DNA from: Paraburkholderia terricola | Lineage (GTDB): Bacteria > Pseudomonadota > Gammaproteobacteria > Burkholderiales > Burkholderiaceae | Reading direction: 5' to 3' | NCBI RefSeq assembly: GCF_900142195.1 | Contig: NZ_FRAB01000007.1 | Span: forward strand, 1-64,000 | Length of the DNA stretch: 64,000 nucleotides | Shown here: piece by piece, positions 15,260 through 24,044 of the stretch | Layout: every line of letters begins with the position of its first letter | How positions within the stretch are numbered: position 1 is the stretch's first letter | Translations under genes and position numbers: made by a program | The notes under the pieces: generated by a model | Databases searched by the model: none | Told to the model about the DNA's origin: nothing | The model's input: the letters and a program-made list of their open reading frames with translations, nothing else

Positions 15260-16447
15260 ATGGAACAAGACTACGTCCTGATTGTCGAGCCCAATCTCAC
15301 CGGCCATCGGTGGCGCTATGTCGAGTGGACCATGCAGGCTTGCGAGGAGGCCGGCTATCCGTGCCTTCTCGTGACCGTATGCGCCAACGAGGATCACCGG
15401 CTCGCGAGGCAGATCAGGGCCGCCAACCGTCCCGATCAGCAGATCGCCTTCGTCGATCCCGAAGCCCCGCGCCGCGGGCGTCCGTTCGAACGTAACCAGT
15501 ACTGGCGCTTTCACCGCTATTTCAAGCGCGTGCATACGATCATCAGCCGCATGCAGAAGATCCGGCTCGTGGTCGTGCCGTATGTCGACTACTTTTTCCA
15601 TGCGTTGCCGTTTCTCGGCTCGCCGTTCGGCCAGACGCCCTGGATCGGCATCACGATGCGCGCGACGTTCCATCATCACGAGGTCGGCATTAAGGCGCCC
15701 GATCGCCCGCTCGTCAATGCGCTCAAGGCGCGGCTCTTCAAGCGCGCGGTACGCTGCACCGGACTGCGCACGCTGCTGACCATCGACCCCACCTTGCCGG
15801 AATGGGCGGCGCGTCATTCGCTGGCCGGCGCGACGGTCGCCTACGTCGCCGACCCGTTTCCCGACGAGCGCGCAGAGAACCCGGTGCTCGCTCGCGAGCG
15901 GCTCGGACTGGACCCCGCGCAACGCTATCTGCTGGTATACGGCGCGATCACCGAACGCAAGGGCATTTACGAACTGGTGCACGCGCTGACGCGTCTCGAA
16001 CATGCGCCCACGCTGATCGTCGCCGGCGAGCAGGACGCGGGCACGCGCCACTTCATGCGCAATCACGTGCGCAGCCTCACGCCGCCGCCGCTGGTGCTCG
16101 ACGCCTTCATCTCGAACGACGTCGAGCGCGATCTGTTCTCGGCGTGCGACGCGGTGTGGCTCGGCTACAAGGGGCACTACGGCATGAGCGGCGTGCTGGT
16201 GCAGGCCTACCGCTTCGGCAAGCCGGTCATCGCCACGGAGGACGGCTTGATCGGCTGGTTCAGCCGGCGCTGCGAACTGGGACCGATCCTGAGCGATCTC
16301 AGCTCCGCGTCGATCGGCCGCGCGATCACCGAGACGCTGACCTCGTGGCCGCATGCGCGCGAGGCCGTTGCGTCCGCGCGGGAGGATCTGCTGTCACGGC
16401 ATACGCTGGGGCAATTCAAGCAGACCCTGCTGCAACAGATGGCGTGA
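15260..16447 (+). CDS. GT-B-type glycosyltransferase
   Basis: 395 aa. It starts MEQDYVLIVEPNLTGHRWRY, where N-L-T-G-H-R is the acceptor-loop pattern of a subgroup of EPS glycosyltransferases. The second half is GT4-like: YLLVYGAITERKGIYELVHA, LIVAGEQDAGTRHFM, and FSACDAVWLGYKGHYGMSGV followed by GKPVIATEDGLIGWF. The usual E-x7-E is replaced by this G-H-Y-G-M-S-G-V loop, a known variant. It probably adds one sugar to the repeat unit. An open frame extends upstream to 15155, but the residues there look non-coding; the ATG at 15260 begins the fold. It is transcribed away from the flippase gene. Confidence 0.8.
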   Translation: MEQDYVLIVEPNLTGHRWRYVEWTMQACEEAGYPCLLVTVCANEDHRLARQIRAANRPDQQIAFVDPEAPRRGRPFERNQYWRFHRYFKRVHTIISRMQKIRLVVVPYVDYFFHALPFLGSPFGQTPWIGITMRATFHHHEVGIKAPDRPLVNALKARLFKRAVRCTGLRTLLTIDPTLPEWAARHSLAGATVAYVADPFPDERAENPVLARERLGLDPAQRYLLVYGAITERKGIYELVHALTRLEHAPTLIVAGEQDAGTRHFMRNHVRSLTPPPLVLDAFISNDVERDLFSACDAVWLGYKGHYGMSGVLVQAYRFGKPVIATEDGLIGWFSRRCELGPILSDLSSASIGRAITETLTSWPHAREAVASAREDLLSRHTLGQFKQTLLQQMA

Positions 16448-16566
16448 TCGCACAGCGGGCGGGGCGGCAAAGGCGTTGCCCCGCACACGGTCAGGCGAAG
16501 CGTCCAAGCCGCGCGGCGGTCGGCGCGCTAGCGCAGCCGGCCGCGCCACCACCCACCACCGTCGAC

Positions 16567-17715
16567 TCAAGACAATTGCCCACCGGCCACGGGCACTTCC
16601 TCGCGCACCGAACTGTTGCGTTTTTCCGGGAACAGCGCGTTGCGCATCATCAGGAACGGATACTCGATCGCGCGCGTGGTCACATAGCCGATCGCGATCG
16701 CCAGCGCGAACTGGAACGTGAGCGCCACGATCCAGATCAGGCTCGGTGCGAGGCCGAGTGCGCTCACCTTGCGAATCAGCATGTCGCCGGGCGCCAGCGC
16801 CAGCGAATGCCACAGGTAAATGCCGTAGGAATAGAGGCCGATCCAGGCGACCCCGCGATAGAGCCACGACGAACGCAGCGACCCGGAATACTCCAGCACG
16901 AATACGATCAACGCGGCGAACCCGATCGCCTGGATCGTGTAGCCGATGCTTTCGTCGAGCGCCAGGTTCTTCGTCGCGAACGCGAGCCATGCGCACAGCA
17001 GCACGATGCTTGCGATCAGCAGCCATTTGCGTTTCGCGAGTTGATGGTAGACGCCCGGCTTCATCCAGTAGATCGCGGAGAGAATCACGCCCACCAGCAG
17101 ACTGTCGATCCGATATTGCGTGTACGCGAAGGCGCCTTCGAGATTGCCGTCCGCGACCGCGAAGCAGCGCGCGGTGAGCACCACCGCGCAAATGCCGGTG
17201 AGCACGCCGACGATCGTCCATGCGCCGAGCCGCCAGCGCGCGAACAGCAACAGCAACGCGGGCAGCACGAGATAAAAGTGTTCCTCCACCGCGAGACTCC
17301 AGGTCTGCGTGATCGACGTCCCCAGGTAGTTCTGCAAGTGCGCGAGGTTCTGGAACAGGAACGTGTTCCACGGATGCCGCGCGACCAGCAGATGAAACGC
17401 GAGCAGCACGTAATACGCGGGCCAGATGCGGAAAATCCGCCGGATGATGAAGCGCCGCGCGTCGACATGACCGGTTTCCGCATACTGTCGAAGCAGCAGG
17501 CCGCCCACCAGAAAACCGCTGAGCGTGAAGAACAGGTTCACGCCTTCGCGCCCGAAGTTCTTCAACGGATATTCGATGATCTGAATCAGCACATTGCCGG
17601 TCTGCACCGCATGAAAGTGATAGCCCATCACCGCGATGATCGCGATGCCGCGAACGAAGTCGAGTTCGATCGATCGCCCTGCTTTGGAAGGCCCCGCCCC
17701 GCCGAATAATTTCAT
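16567..17715 (-). CDS. Membrane-bound acyltransferase (OafA/acyltransferase-3 family)
   Basis: 382 aa with about ten membrane spans. Family-defining features: RSIELDFVRGIAIIAVMGYH near the start (R-G-x-A-I-x-x-V-x-x-x-H catalytic His region), NLFFTLSGFLVGGLLLRQ, the FIIRRIFRIWPAYYVLL block (R-R-x-x-R-I-x-P), and QTWSLAVEEHFYLVLPALLL (S-L-x-V-E-x-x-F-Y). These proteins O-acylate (usually O-acetylate) extracytoplasmic polysaccharides. The ATG is taken at 17715 because GAGGAGAG lies just upstream. It likely decorates the EPS made by the surrounding genes. Confidence 0.9.
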   Translation of the reverse strand: MKLFGGAGPSKAGRSIELDFVRGIAIIAVMGYHFHAVQTGNVLIQIIEYPLKNFGREGVNLFFTLSGFLVGGLLLRQYAETGHVDARRFIIRRIFRIWPAYYVLLAFHLLVARHPWNTFLFQNLAHLQNYLGTSITQTWSLAVEEHFYLVLPALLLLFARWRLGAWTIVGVLTGICAVVLTARCFAVADGNLEGAFAYTQYRIDSLLVGVILSAIYWMKPGVYHQLAKRKWLLIASIVLLCAWLAFATKNLALDESIGYTIQAIGFAALIVFVLEYSGSLRSSWLYRGVAWIGLYSYGIYLWHSLALAPGDMLIRKVSALGLAPSLIWIVALTFQFALAIAIGYVTTRAIEYPFLMMRNALFPEKRNSSVREEVPVAGGQLS

Positions 17716-17998
17716 CTTGTTCTCTCCTCTCGCCTGTCGCGGGCGCATGTCCCTTTCTGCATCTTCGGTGGCGCTAGCCGTGCGTGCGCGCCAACATCAA
17801 GGCATTGGCCGACAAGATCGGAAAGCGTGCGCGGGTCTTGCAGAGCGCGCCCTTGCCACTGTCGCCAGAACCCAGGCAATGGGCGACGAAACCGGCCACG
17901 CCAATTGGCAGGCGGGGATATTCCCGCACAATGAACCGATGTGAGACCGTTAGCAGCAGACCGACGGCGAATCGACGGCGACGGGGAGGAATCAAGCA

Positions 17999-19486
17999 AT
18001 GCGCCATCAGTACGCAACGCCCTGGATATGGTTTTTCGTCTTACCGCTTGCGCTGGACTACAAGGCCACCGATGCGAACACGGGCCACTTCGCCCAGTTC
18101 GTCTTCGTTCTGCCCGCGATCGCCGCGGGCCTCGCCCTCGCATTGATCGCGCCGCGCTTTCACGAGCGCTCGCGGCTGCGCTCGGCCGTCACCGCGAGCG
18201 TGCTGCTCTGCGTGCTCGGCAGCGTCGTCGCTCAACTGGTTCAGGACAACGACACCGGCAATTACCTGCGCGTGCTGCTGCCGTTCGGGCTCTTCATGCT
18301 CGGCTATCTCGTCGCGTGCCGGCCGTGGAGCGAGTTCAGAATCGCGCAGTTCGAGAAAGCCGTGTTCGTCGCGAACGTGGTCAGCCTCGCCTTCACCTTC
18401 GGCTATGGCATGGCGACCGGCGGCGGCCTCGAGGACGTGCGCTATCGCATCATCTCCGTCACGCTGCTCGGCTTGCAAGGCGTGCTGCTGCATGAATTCG
18501 TCGTCGCGCGGCGCTTCAGCTTCGTCACGGTCGCGGTGTTCGCCACGAGCATCGTCATCGAATTGCTGAGCGTGACCCGCAGTCTGCTGGTCGGCACCGC
18601 GCTGCTGTTCGTGATCGCAATGGCGCTGAGCGCGCCGTCGATTCGGCAGATCTGGCGCGCGGTCGGCCGCGGCATGGTGGCGGGCGTGCTGCTGGCCGGC
18701 GTGGCCGGCATCGCGGTACTGAGCATGCCGACCGTGGCGGAACATTGGGCTCAGCGCATTTTCGCCTCCAAGGAAACCGTCTCCGGCAAGGACCCGACCA
18801 CCATCACCCGTCTCGCCGAAATGCGCGACCAGTTCGACCAGGTGACGGCGTCGCCGGAAACGCTGCTGTTCGGCGAAGGCTACGGCCACTACTACCGCTA
18901 CTCGCCCGCCTACCTGCCGGACCTCGCGGGCCAGATGAGCGAGAAAGACTTTTACGCGATCAACGAATGGGCCGCGGGCCATAACTTCTGGGTCTATCAA
19001 TTCTTCGCGGGCGGGCTGCTGTTCGGCATCGGCATGCCGCTGGCGTCGCTTGCCGCGCTCGTGATCTGCTTCCTGTCATATCGCTACTGGCGCTCGGTCG
19101 TGCCGGACGCGCCGATGCTGCCGGTGCTCGGACGCGCCATCATGCTGTTCGCCGCGTTGCCCGCGACGTCGATCGGCGGCAATCCGCTCGGGCCGCGTTT
19201 TTCCGGGCTGATCTTCGGCATCGGCCTGGGCTTGATGATCGCCACGCACGCGCGCCTGCAACGCGCGCTGCCGGCGCGCGCGAAACGCGTGCGCAAGCCG
19301 CCGCTGATGCGCCTCGCCACGCCGCCTGACCTGCCCGGACGAATCCAACCCGGCATGGGCCGCGCCGATCTCGCGACCACGCTCGGCGTATCGCGTTCGG
19401 CAACGCACGGCGCGAGCGAATTCGGCGCGCTGGTGTCGCGCACGTCGCCCACGCAACGCTCCAACCGACCGACTATCGCCCGATGA
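17999..19486 (+). CDS. Wzy/O-antigen-ligase-like polysaccharide polymerase
   Basis: 495 aa with roughly eleven hydrophobic segments and a large loop at about 260-330. It fits the Wzy/WaaL-type pattern: many spans, a loop containing LLFGEGYGHYYRYSPAYLPD and later EWAAGHNFWVYQFFAGG (a G-H-N-F position corresponding to the H-N motif of polymerase loops). It is expected to join flipped repeat units in the periplasm. The C-terminal 90 residues (RAKRVRKPPLMRL onward) are a basic, low-complexity cytoplasmic tail. A ribosome site (GGGAGGA) lies about 10 bases upstream. It overlaps the next glycosyltransferase gene by 4 bp (ATGA), so the two are cotranscribed. Confidence 0.82.
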   Translation: MRHQYATPWIWFFVLPLALDYKATDANTGHFAQFVFVLPAIAAGLALALIAPRFHERSRLRSAVTASVLLCVLGSVVAQLVQDNDTGNYLRVLLPFGLFMLGYLVACRPWSEFRIAQFEKAVFVANVVSLAFTFGYGMATGGGLEDVRYRIISVTLLGLQGVLLHEFVVARRFSFVTVAVFATSIVIELLSVTRSLLVGTALLFVIAMALSAPSIRQIWRAVGRGMVAGVLLAGVAGIAVLSMPTVAEHWAQRIFASKETVSGKDPTTITRLAEMRDQFDQVTASPETLLFGEGYGHYYRYSPAYLPDLAGQMSEKDFYAINEWAAGHNFWVYQFFAGGLLFGIGMPLASLAALVICFLSYRYWRSVVPDAPMLPVLGRAIMLFAALPATSIGGNPLGPRFSGLIFGIGLGLMIATHARLQRALPARAKRVRKPPLMRLATPPDLPGRIQPGMGRADLATTLGVSRSATHGASEFGALVSRTSPTQRSNRPTIAR

Positions 19487-20697
19487 AAATTCTCCACCTG
19501 CTTGCAAGCGTCGATCCACGCGCCGGCGGTCCGGTTGAAGGCGTTCGCCGCAGCGGCATGGCGATGCGGGACGCCGGACACGAGATCGAAGTCGCCACCT
19601 GCGATGCGCCCGGCGACGCCTACCTCGCGGCGTTTCCGTTTCCGGTGCACGTGTTCGGCCCGACCCGCAGCCGCTACAGCTATTGCAAGCGGCTCGCGCC
19701 GTGGCTCGCCGCGAACGCTGGCCGCTTCGACGCGGTCATCGTGCACGGCCTGTGGCAGTACCACGGCCTCGCCGCCTGGAAGGCGTTGCGCAAAAGCGAG
19801 GTGCCGTATTACGTGTACGCGCACGGCATGCTCGATCCGTGGTTCAAGGAAGCGTATCCGCTCAAGCATCTGAAGAAGTGGCTGTACTGGCCGTGGGCCG
19901 AGTACCGCGTGCTGCGCGACGCGCGCGCCGTCATCTTCACGACGGAAGAAGAGCGCACGCGGGCGCGCCAATCGTTCTGGCTGTATCGCGCGCGTGAACG
20001 GATCGTGCCGTTCGGCACCACCGTGCCCTCGCTAGACCCGCAGCCGCTGCGCGAAGCGTTCCTCACCGCCGTGCCCGGCCTGCGCGGCAAGCGCATCGTC
20101 CTGTTTCTCGGCCGCGTGCATGCGAAGAAAGGCTGCGATCTGCTGATCGACGCGTTCGCGCGCATCGCCAGCCGCGATCAGGCCTTGCACCTCGTGATCG
20201 CCGGCCCGGACGAAACCGGCTGGGTCGCGACGCTGCGCGCCCAGGCCGAGGCGGCGGGCATCGCGCAGCGCGTGAGTCTTCCCGGCATGCTGCAAGGCGA
20301 CCTGAAGTGGGGCGCTTTTCACGCAAGCGACGTGTTCGCGCTGCCGTCGCATCAGGAGAACTTCGGCGTGGCGGTGGCGGAGGCGCTCGGCTGTGGACTG
20401 CCGGCGCTGATCTCCGACAAGGTCAACGTATGGCGCGAAATCGAGGCGGACGGCGCCGGCATGGTCGCCGCCGACACGGTAGCGGGAACGGAAAAGAATC
20501 TGCTGCGCTGGCTCGAACTCGACGACGCGGCGCGCGAGGCCATGCGCGCCCAGGCGGTCCGCACGTTCAATGCGCGCTTCAGGATCGAAACGATGGTCAG
20601 CGCGTTGACCGCCCTGCTCGAAACCCGCGGCGGCCCCGAGGACGTGCGCGACAACCCGCTCGCCGCGCTGCACGAAGCCACGCAGCCGAGCCGCTGA
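19483..20697 (+). CDS. Family 4 glycosyltransferase
   Basis: 404-aa GT-B enzyme: MKILHLLASVDPRAGGPVEG with the G-G-P acceptor loop, a VIVHGLWQYHGLAAWKA segment, YYVYAHGMLDPWFK, then the donor half RIVLFLGRVHAKKGCDLLID, LVIAGPDETGW, and FALPSHQENFGVAVAEALGC (E-x7-E with E-N-F-G-V-A-V-A-E). This AHGMLDPW subgroup is common in EPS loci and often adds mannose, fucose or galactose; the actual donor is unknown. ATGA overlap with the Wzy gene. Its stop codon lies inside the first unit of an 8-bp tandem repeat, so slippage there could change the C-terminus. Confidence 0.9.
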   Translation: MKILHLLASVDPRAGGPVEGVRRSGMAMRDAGHEIEVATCDAPGDAYLAAFPFPVHVFGPTRSRYSYCKRLAPWLAANAGRFDAVIVHGLWQYHGLAAWKALRKSEVPYYVYAHGMLDPWFKEAYPLKHLKKWLYWPWAEYRVLRDARAVIFTTEEERTRARQSFWLYRARERIVPFGTTVPSLDPQPLREAFLTAVPGLRGKRIVLFLGRVHAKKGCDLLIDAFARIASRDQALHLVIAGPDETGWVATLRAQAEAAGIAQRVSLPGMLQGDLKWGAFHASDVFALPSHQENFGVAVAEALGCGLPALISDKVNVWREIEADGAGMVAADTVAGTEKNLLRWLELDDAAREAMRAQAVRTFNARFRIETMVSALTALLETRGGPEDVRDNPLAALHEATQPSR

Positions 20698-20732
20698 TCC
20701 GCTGATCCGCTGATCCGCTGATCCGCTGATCC
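20693..20732. repeat. Five tandem 8-bp units (GCTGATCC) at the gene end
   Basis: Five perfect copies of GCTGATCC, then a degenerate sixth (GCTAATTC). The first copy contains the TGA stop of the preceding glycosyltransferase. Because 8 is not a multiple of 3, copy-number changes downstream of the stop are neutral, but loss of the first stop would be rescued in another unit. Confidence 0.9.
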
Positions 20733-20789
20733 GCTAATTCACGCGAGCTTGCCTCGCCTCATCGAATCTCGCAGCAGTCCCCCGGAAAC

Positions 20790-20820
20790 GTTGATGGCGC
20801 GTCAATGACGCGCCATCAAC
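20790..20820. terminator. Hairpin between convergent genes
   Basis: Perfect 14-bp inverted repeat, GTTGATGGCGCGTC / AAT / GACGCGCCATCAAC, between the 3' ends of the rightward glycosyltransferase and leftward GMC gene. No long T-run follows on either strand, so it may act as a bidirectional stem-loop or RNA-end stabiliser instead of a classical intrinsic terminator. Confidence 0.6.
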
Positions 20821-20835
20821 GGCTTCCTTCGCGCC

Positions 20836-22575
20836 TCACTGCTCCTTCATCAACGGCGTCAACGTGGCGGCCGCGATCGGCAGCGTGTCGACTTCCGGTG
20901 CTGCGTGAACCGACGTCAAGCTGCTGTTCGCGGCTTCGGCCCGCGTCGTGCTGATGACGTCCGGCACATCGAGCTGCCGCACCAGATGCCCCGCGAGACG
21001 CAGCGCCAGCGCGGCAATTGTGATGGTCGGGAAATTCGCGCCCACGGTCGGAAACACCGAACTGCCGCCCACATACAGATTGCTGATGCCGTGCACCTTG
21101 CAATCGCGATCGACCACGCCCTCGCGCGGCGAATCGTGCATGCGCGTCGTGCCCATGTGATGCCAGGTGCCCTCCAGCTTCGCGGGCCACGGCCGGCCTT
21201 CGAGCGGCGCATCGAGCTCGACGTCCGCGATGCCGGCCATCTGCAACTCCTGCGCGAGCAGCGCGAAGGTTCTGTCGAAGGTGCGCTGCACCTGTTCGCC
21301 GAGACGCCACGCCACTCTCACGCGCGGCATGCCGAAGCGGTCGCGTTGATCGGCCGACAACGTGACCCGGCTATCGGGATCGGGCACCGCCTCGACGATC
21401 GCCTGCAGCGTCACGCCGGTGATCAGCGCCGGCCACTGCAAAAGACGCGTCAGGCCGTAACCGACCGTTTGCATCGGGTGCATCGCCATGGTCGCGATGT
21501 CCGCCTTCAGGCTGCGGCCCGGCTGATCTTTCTGCAGCAGCGCTTCCTTGCAGCGGATCAGCGCCTCGGAGCCCGCGCTGCCTTCGCCGTACCAGCGCGA
21601 ATAGAGCCACACGCGCGAATTCAGCAGCTTCTCGCGCTCCATCAGTTCCTGCTTCGGCGCGAACTGCGAGGAGATCTTCGTGCCGTGCGCCGAGACCGCC
21701 GCGTTCTGATAGTGATACTTGATGTCGTAGAGCTTGTTGCGCGCGATGCCCGGACGAAAGCGCACCTTGCCCGACATCATTCGCGGATGATCCATGAAAT
21801 AGCGGCCCACCAGATCGTTGGCGTTGCCGAGGCCCGCGGCCTGCACGTTGTTCGAGGCGAGCAGCAGGCGCGCATTCTCGATGCCGCCCGTCGCCAGCAC
21901 GAAAATTCTCGCCGACACCGTCATCCTGCGGCCGCTGACGGTGCCCACGCGCACCCGCGAAATCGTCGTGCCCTGAGCGTCGGCGTCGATATTCAGCACG
22001 TTCGCGTAGAGAAACACGCGCACCCGCTTCGAGCGCGACAATTCCTCGCGATACGCCTTGCCGAAGCGCACGGGCGGACTGAATTGCGCGACGGTATCGC
22101 GCATGTCGCCGGTGGCGAGCGGCATGCGCCGCACGTCATCGCGCCCGATCTCGCGCTCCCAGTACGCCGGGTCGAAATTTTGCGGACCGAGTTTCAGCAG
22201 TTCATGCGTGCGCGCGTAATACGGCGCCAGTTCGTCGAGGCGAAACGGCCAGCCGCTATGCGCGATCCAGTCGCGCTTTTCGAAGTCCCACGGGTCGAGC
22301 GGACGGCACCATCCGCCCCAGCAGTTGCTGCTGCCGCCGAAGTAGCGGCTGCGCGAACCGTCGGCGAACGCATAGGGAAGCCCGACGCTCTCCCCGCGAT
22401 ACAGGTCGCGGGTTTCGTCGTCGGGTCCGAATCCGCCGCTCTCGAGCATGCAGGTATCCACACCGGCCTTCGACATTTCACGCGCAAGCGTGATGCCGGC
22501 CACCCCCGCGCCGATGATGCAGACCGTCGTTTCAATGACTGTGTTTGGTTCGACTGTGCGAGTATCGATGAACAT
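20836..22575 (-). CDS. GMC-family FAD-dependent oxidoreductase
   Basis: 579 aa. An ADP-binding Rossmann start (TVCIIGAGVAGITLAREMSK, G-x-G-x-x-G at about 20-25) is followed by LESGGF, SRSRYFGGSSNCWGGWCRPL (the flavin-binding G-G-S-S loop), FVLATGGIENARLLL, and a GMC C-terminal domain with GTWHHMGTTRMHDSP, where the first His is the expected catalytic base, and NLYVGGSSVFPTVGANFPT. Such enzymes oxidise sugars or alcohols. In this EPS locus it could oxidise a nucleotide sugar or glycan; the substrate is not readable from sequence. The ATG at 22575 has CGGGAG 7 bases upstream, better than the longer open frame. Confidence 0.88.
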   Translation of the reverse strand: MFIDTRTVEPNTVIETTVCIIGAGVAGITLAREMSKAGVDTCMLESGGFGPDDETRDLYRGESVGLPYAFADGSRSRYFGGSSNCWGGWCRPLDPWDFEKRDWIAHSGWPFRLDELAPYYARTHELLKLGPQNFDPAYWEREIGRDDVRRMPLATGDMRDTVAQFSPPVRFGKAYREELSRSKRVRVFLYANVLNIDADAQGTTISRVRVGTVSGRRMTVSARIFVLATGGIENARLLLASNNVQAAGLGNANDLVGRYFMDHPRMMSGKVRFRPGIARNKLYDIKYHYQNAAVSAHGTKISSQFAPKQELMEREKLLNSRVWLYSRWYGEGSAGSEALIRCKEALLQKDQPGRSLKADIATMAMHPMQTVGYGLTRLLQWPALITGVTLQAIVEAVPDPDSRVTLSADQRDRFGMPRVRVAWRLGEQVQRTFDRTFALLAQELQMAGIADVELDAPLEGRPWPAKLEGTWHHMGTTRMHDSPREGVVDRDCKVHGISNLYVGGSSVFPTVGANFPTITIAALALRLAGHLVRQLDVPDVISTTRAEAANSSLTSVHAAPEVDTLPIAAATLTPLMKEQ

Positions 22576-22740
22576 CCACGGCTCCCGATCTTTATGCATG
22601 CGTTTCTGGAGTGCGTGACTGGCTCTCGCCGGCCGGCGACTGCAAGTCAATCACGTGTATGTCGTGACCGGGCACGGCTTGTCCGCGATCACGTCCTGGG
22701 TCTCCTCAGCGTATCGACGCTGCGGTTTTAAGTCTGTGGT

Positions 22741-23361
22741 TCAGCTCACGGAATCGAAACGCTTGCGGATGAAGCGGCAAGGATTGCCTCCATAGACGCC
22801 TTCCGGTTCCAGCGAACGGTGCACGACCGACAACGGCGTGACCACGGCTGAACGGCCGATCGTCACACCCATTTGCACCACGCATTTCGACGTGATCCAG
22901 ACGCCGTCCTCGATCACGATCGGCGCGACGCGCAGATCCATCGTCGTGCTCATGTCGTGAGAGCCGGCGCTGAGGAACGTGCCCTGCGAAATGCAGACAT
23001 TCGATCCGATGCGAATCGGCGCCTGGTTGTAGATCCACACGTCGACGCCGAACCAGCATTGATCGCCCACTTGCAGATTCCACGGCGCCTTCACGCGCAA
23101 CGGATGCACGAACCGGCAGCCCGTTCCGATCCTCGCGCCGAACAGGCGCAGCAACGCAACGCGCACGAACGAGAAAGGCAGCAGCTTGTTGTTGATCACG
23201 CAGGCTTCGACGACAAACCAGACCAGCTCGATCAGAACGCCGCGCTTCGCGCGATAGTTGCCCTTGCCCGCGAGGCTCAGATCGATCACGCGGCCCGGCT
23301 CGCGCGCGGCTTCTGCTTGCGGCCTGCGGCCGATGCGCGGATCGTCGGCGACCTTACCCAT
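22741..23361 (-). CDS. wcaF: WcaF-like hexapeptide-repeat O-acetyltransferase
   Basis: 206 aa. The left-handed beta-helix hexapeptide pattern is clear from about residue 80: RIGTGCRFVHPLRVKAPWN, VGDQCWFGVDVWIYNQAPIR, then IGSNVCISQGTFLSAGSHD, with the catalytic His in GSHD. The end VYGGNPCRFIRKR is the usual NPAK-type loop. It matches the colanic acid O-acetyltransferase WcaF in length and layout. It is expected to acetylate a sugar of the repeat unit using acetyl-CoA in the cytoplasm. The ATG at 23361 has GGGGAGA upstream. A leftward gene following wcaI's direction but separated by an oppositely directed small gene. Confidence 0.85.
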   Translation of the reverse strand: MGKVADDPRIGRRPQAEAAREPGRVIDLSLAGKGNYRAKRGVLIELVWFVVEACVINNKLLPFSFVRVALLRLFGARIGTGCRFVHPLRVKAPWNLQVGDQCWFGVDVWIYNQAPIRIGSNVCISQGTFLSAGSHDMSTTMDLRVAPIVIEDGVWITSKCVVQMGVTIGRSAVVTPLSVVHRSLEPEGVYGGNPCRFIRKRFDSVS

Positions 23362-23545
23362 GAGTTGTCTCCCCGTCGGCAGCGGTGGCGCGCATGTGCA
23401 TGCTTGCCGCCGGATTGCCTGCATTATGTTGCGGCTCGTTCCCCGGCTCGGCACGCTGGCCGTGCGGGCAAGCGTTTTGGCGGTTGCCCGCCTGCCGCCT
23501 GGCGCACGATAGCTGTATCGCGACTGCCTGCTGCTGGGGAATACG

Positions 23546-24013
23546 ATGGACCTTATGCTTCGACGCACTGTTATCTCGATGCTTCTCGCCATTGCAACGT
23601 CGGCCATGCCGGTCTTCGCGCAGAACGCCGCGCCCGCCGCCGGACCCGCTCCCGCGGCGGCCGCCGCCGGCTACGGCGGCGCCGCGCAAGCCCCGGCGAA
23701 CCGGCGCGCGAAGCACCAGGACCGCGAGCAGAAGCTGCTCGGCGCGCCGCGCCAATACAGCCTCGACGACGCGCCGCTCGGCAAGGCCGGCGATGCGCAA
23801 CAAACCTTGCTCGACGAACGACGCATGACCGTGCTGGGAGGCGGCAAGCCGGCGCCCGGCAAGGGCAAGCCTCGAGCCGGCCAGGTGCCCGTCGCCGCCA
23901 GGCCGGGACGTGCGAACGCCGCCGAAGCGCTGCTGCCCGAAGGCGCGGCGAGAAACGCTTACGCCGATCCGTATGCGACGGGCAAGCGTCCCGTCTATCG
24001 TTCGCCGTGGTGA
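23546..24013 (+). CDS. Small secreted protein of unknown function
   Basis: 155 aa with a clear Sec signal (MLRRTVISMLLAIATSAMPVFAQ, cleavage after AQA-like site near residue 25). The mature part begins Ala/Pro/Gly-rich and then is charged: RRAKHQDREQKLLGAPRQYS, DERRMTVLGGGKPAPGKGK, ending YATGKRPVYRSPW. No known domain recognised. It is inserted between wcaF and wcaI on the opposite strand, convergent with wcaI by only 31 bp. The pattern is that of small periplasmic proteins that accompany EPS loci in Burkholderiaceae, but no role can be assigned. Confidence 0.62.
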   Translation: MDLMLRRTVISMLLAIATSAMPVFAQNAAPAAGPAPAAAAAGYGGAAQAPANRRAKHQDREQKLLGAPRQYSLDDAPLGKAGDAQQTLLDERRMTVLGGGKPAPGKGKPRAGQVPVAARPGRANAAEALLPEGAARNAYADPYATGKRPVYRSPW

Positions 24014-24044
24014 TATGCCTTTCATGACAGGGCCGCGTGCCGGA

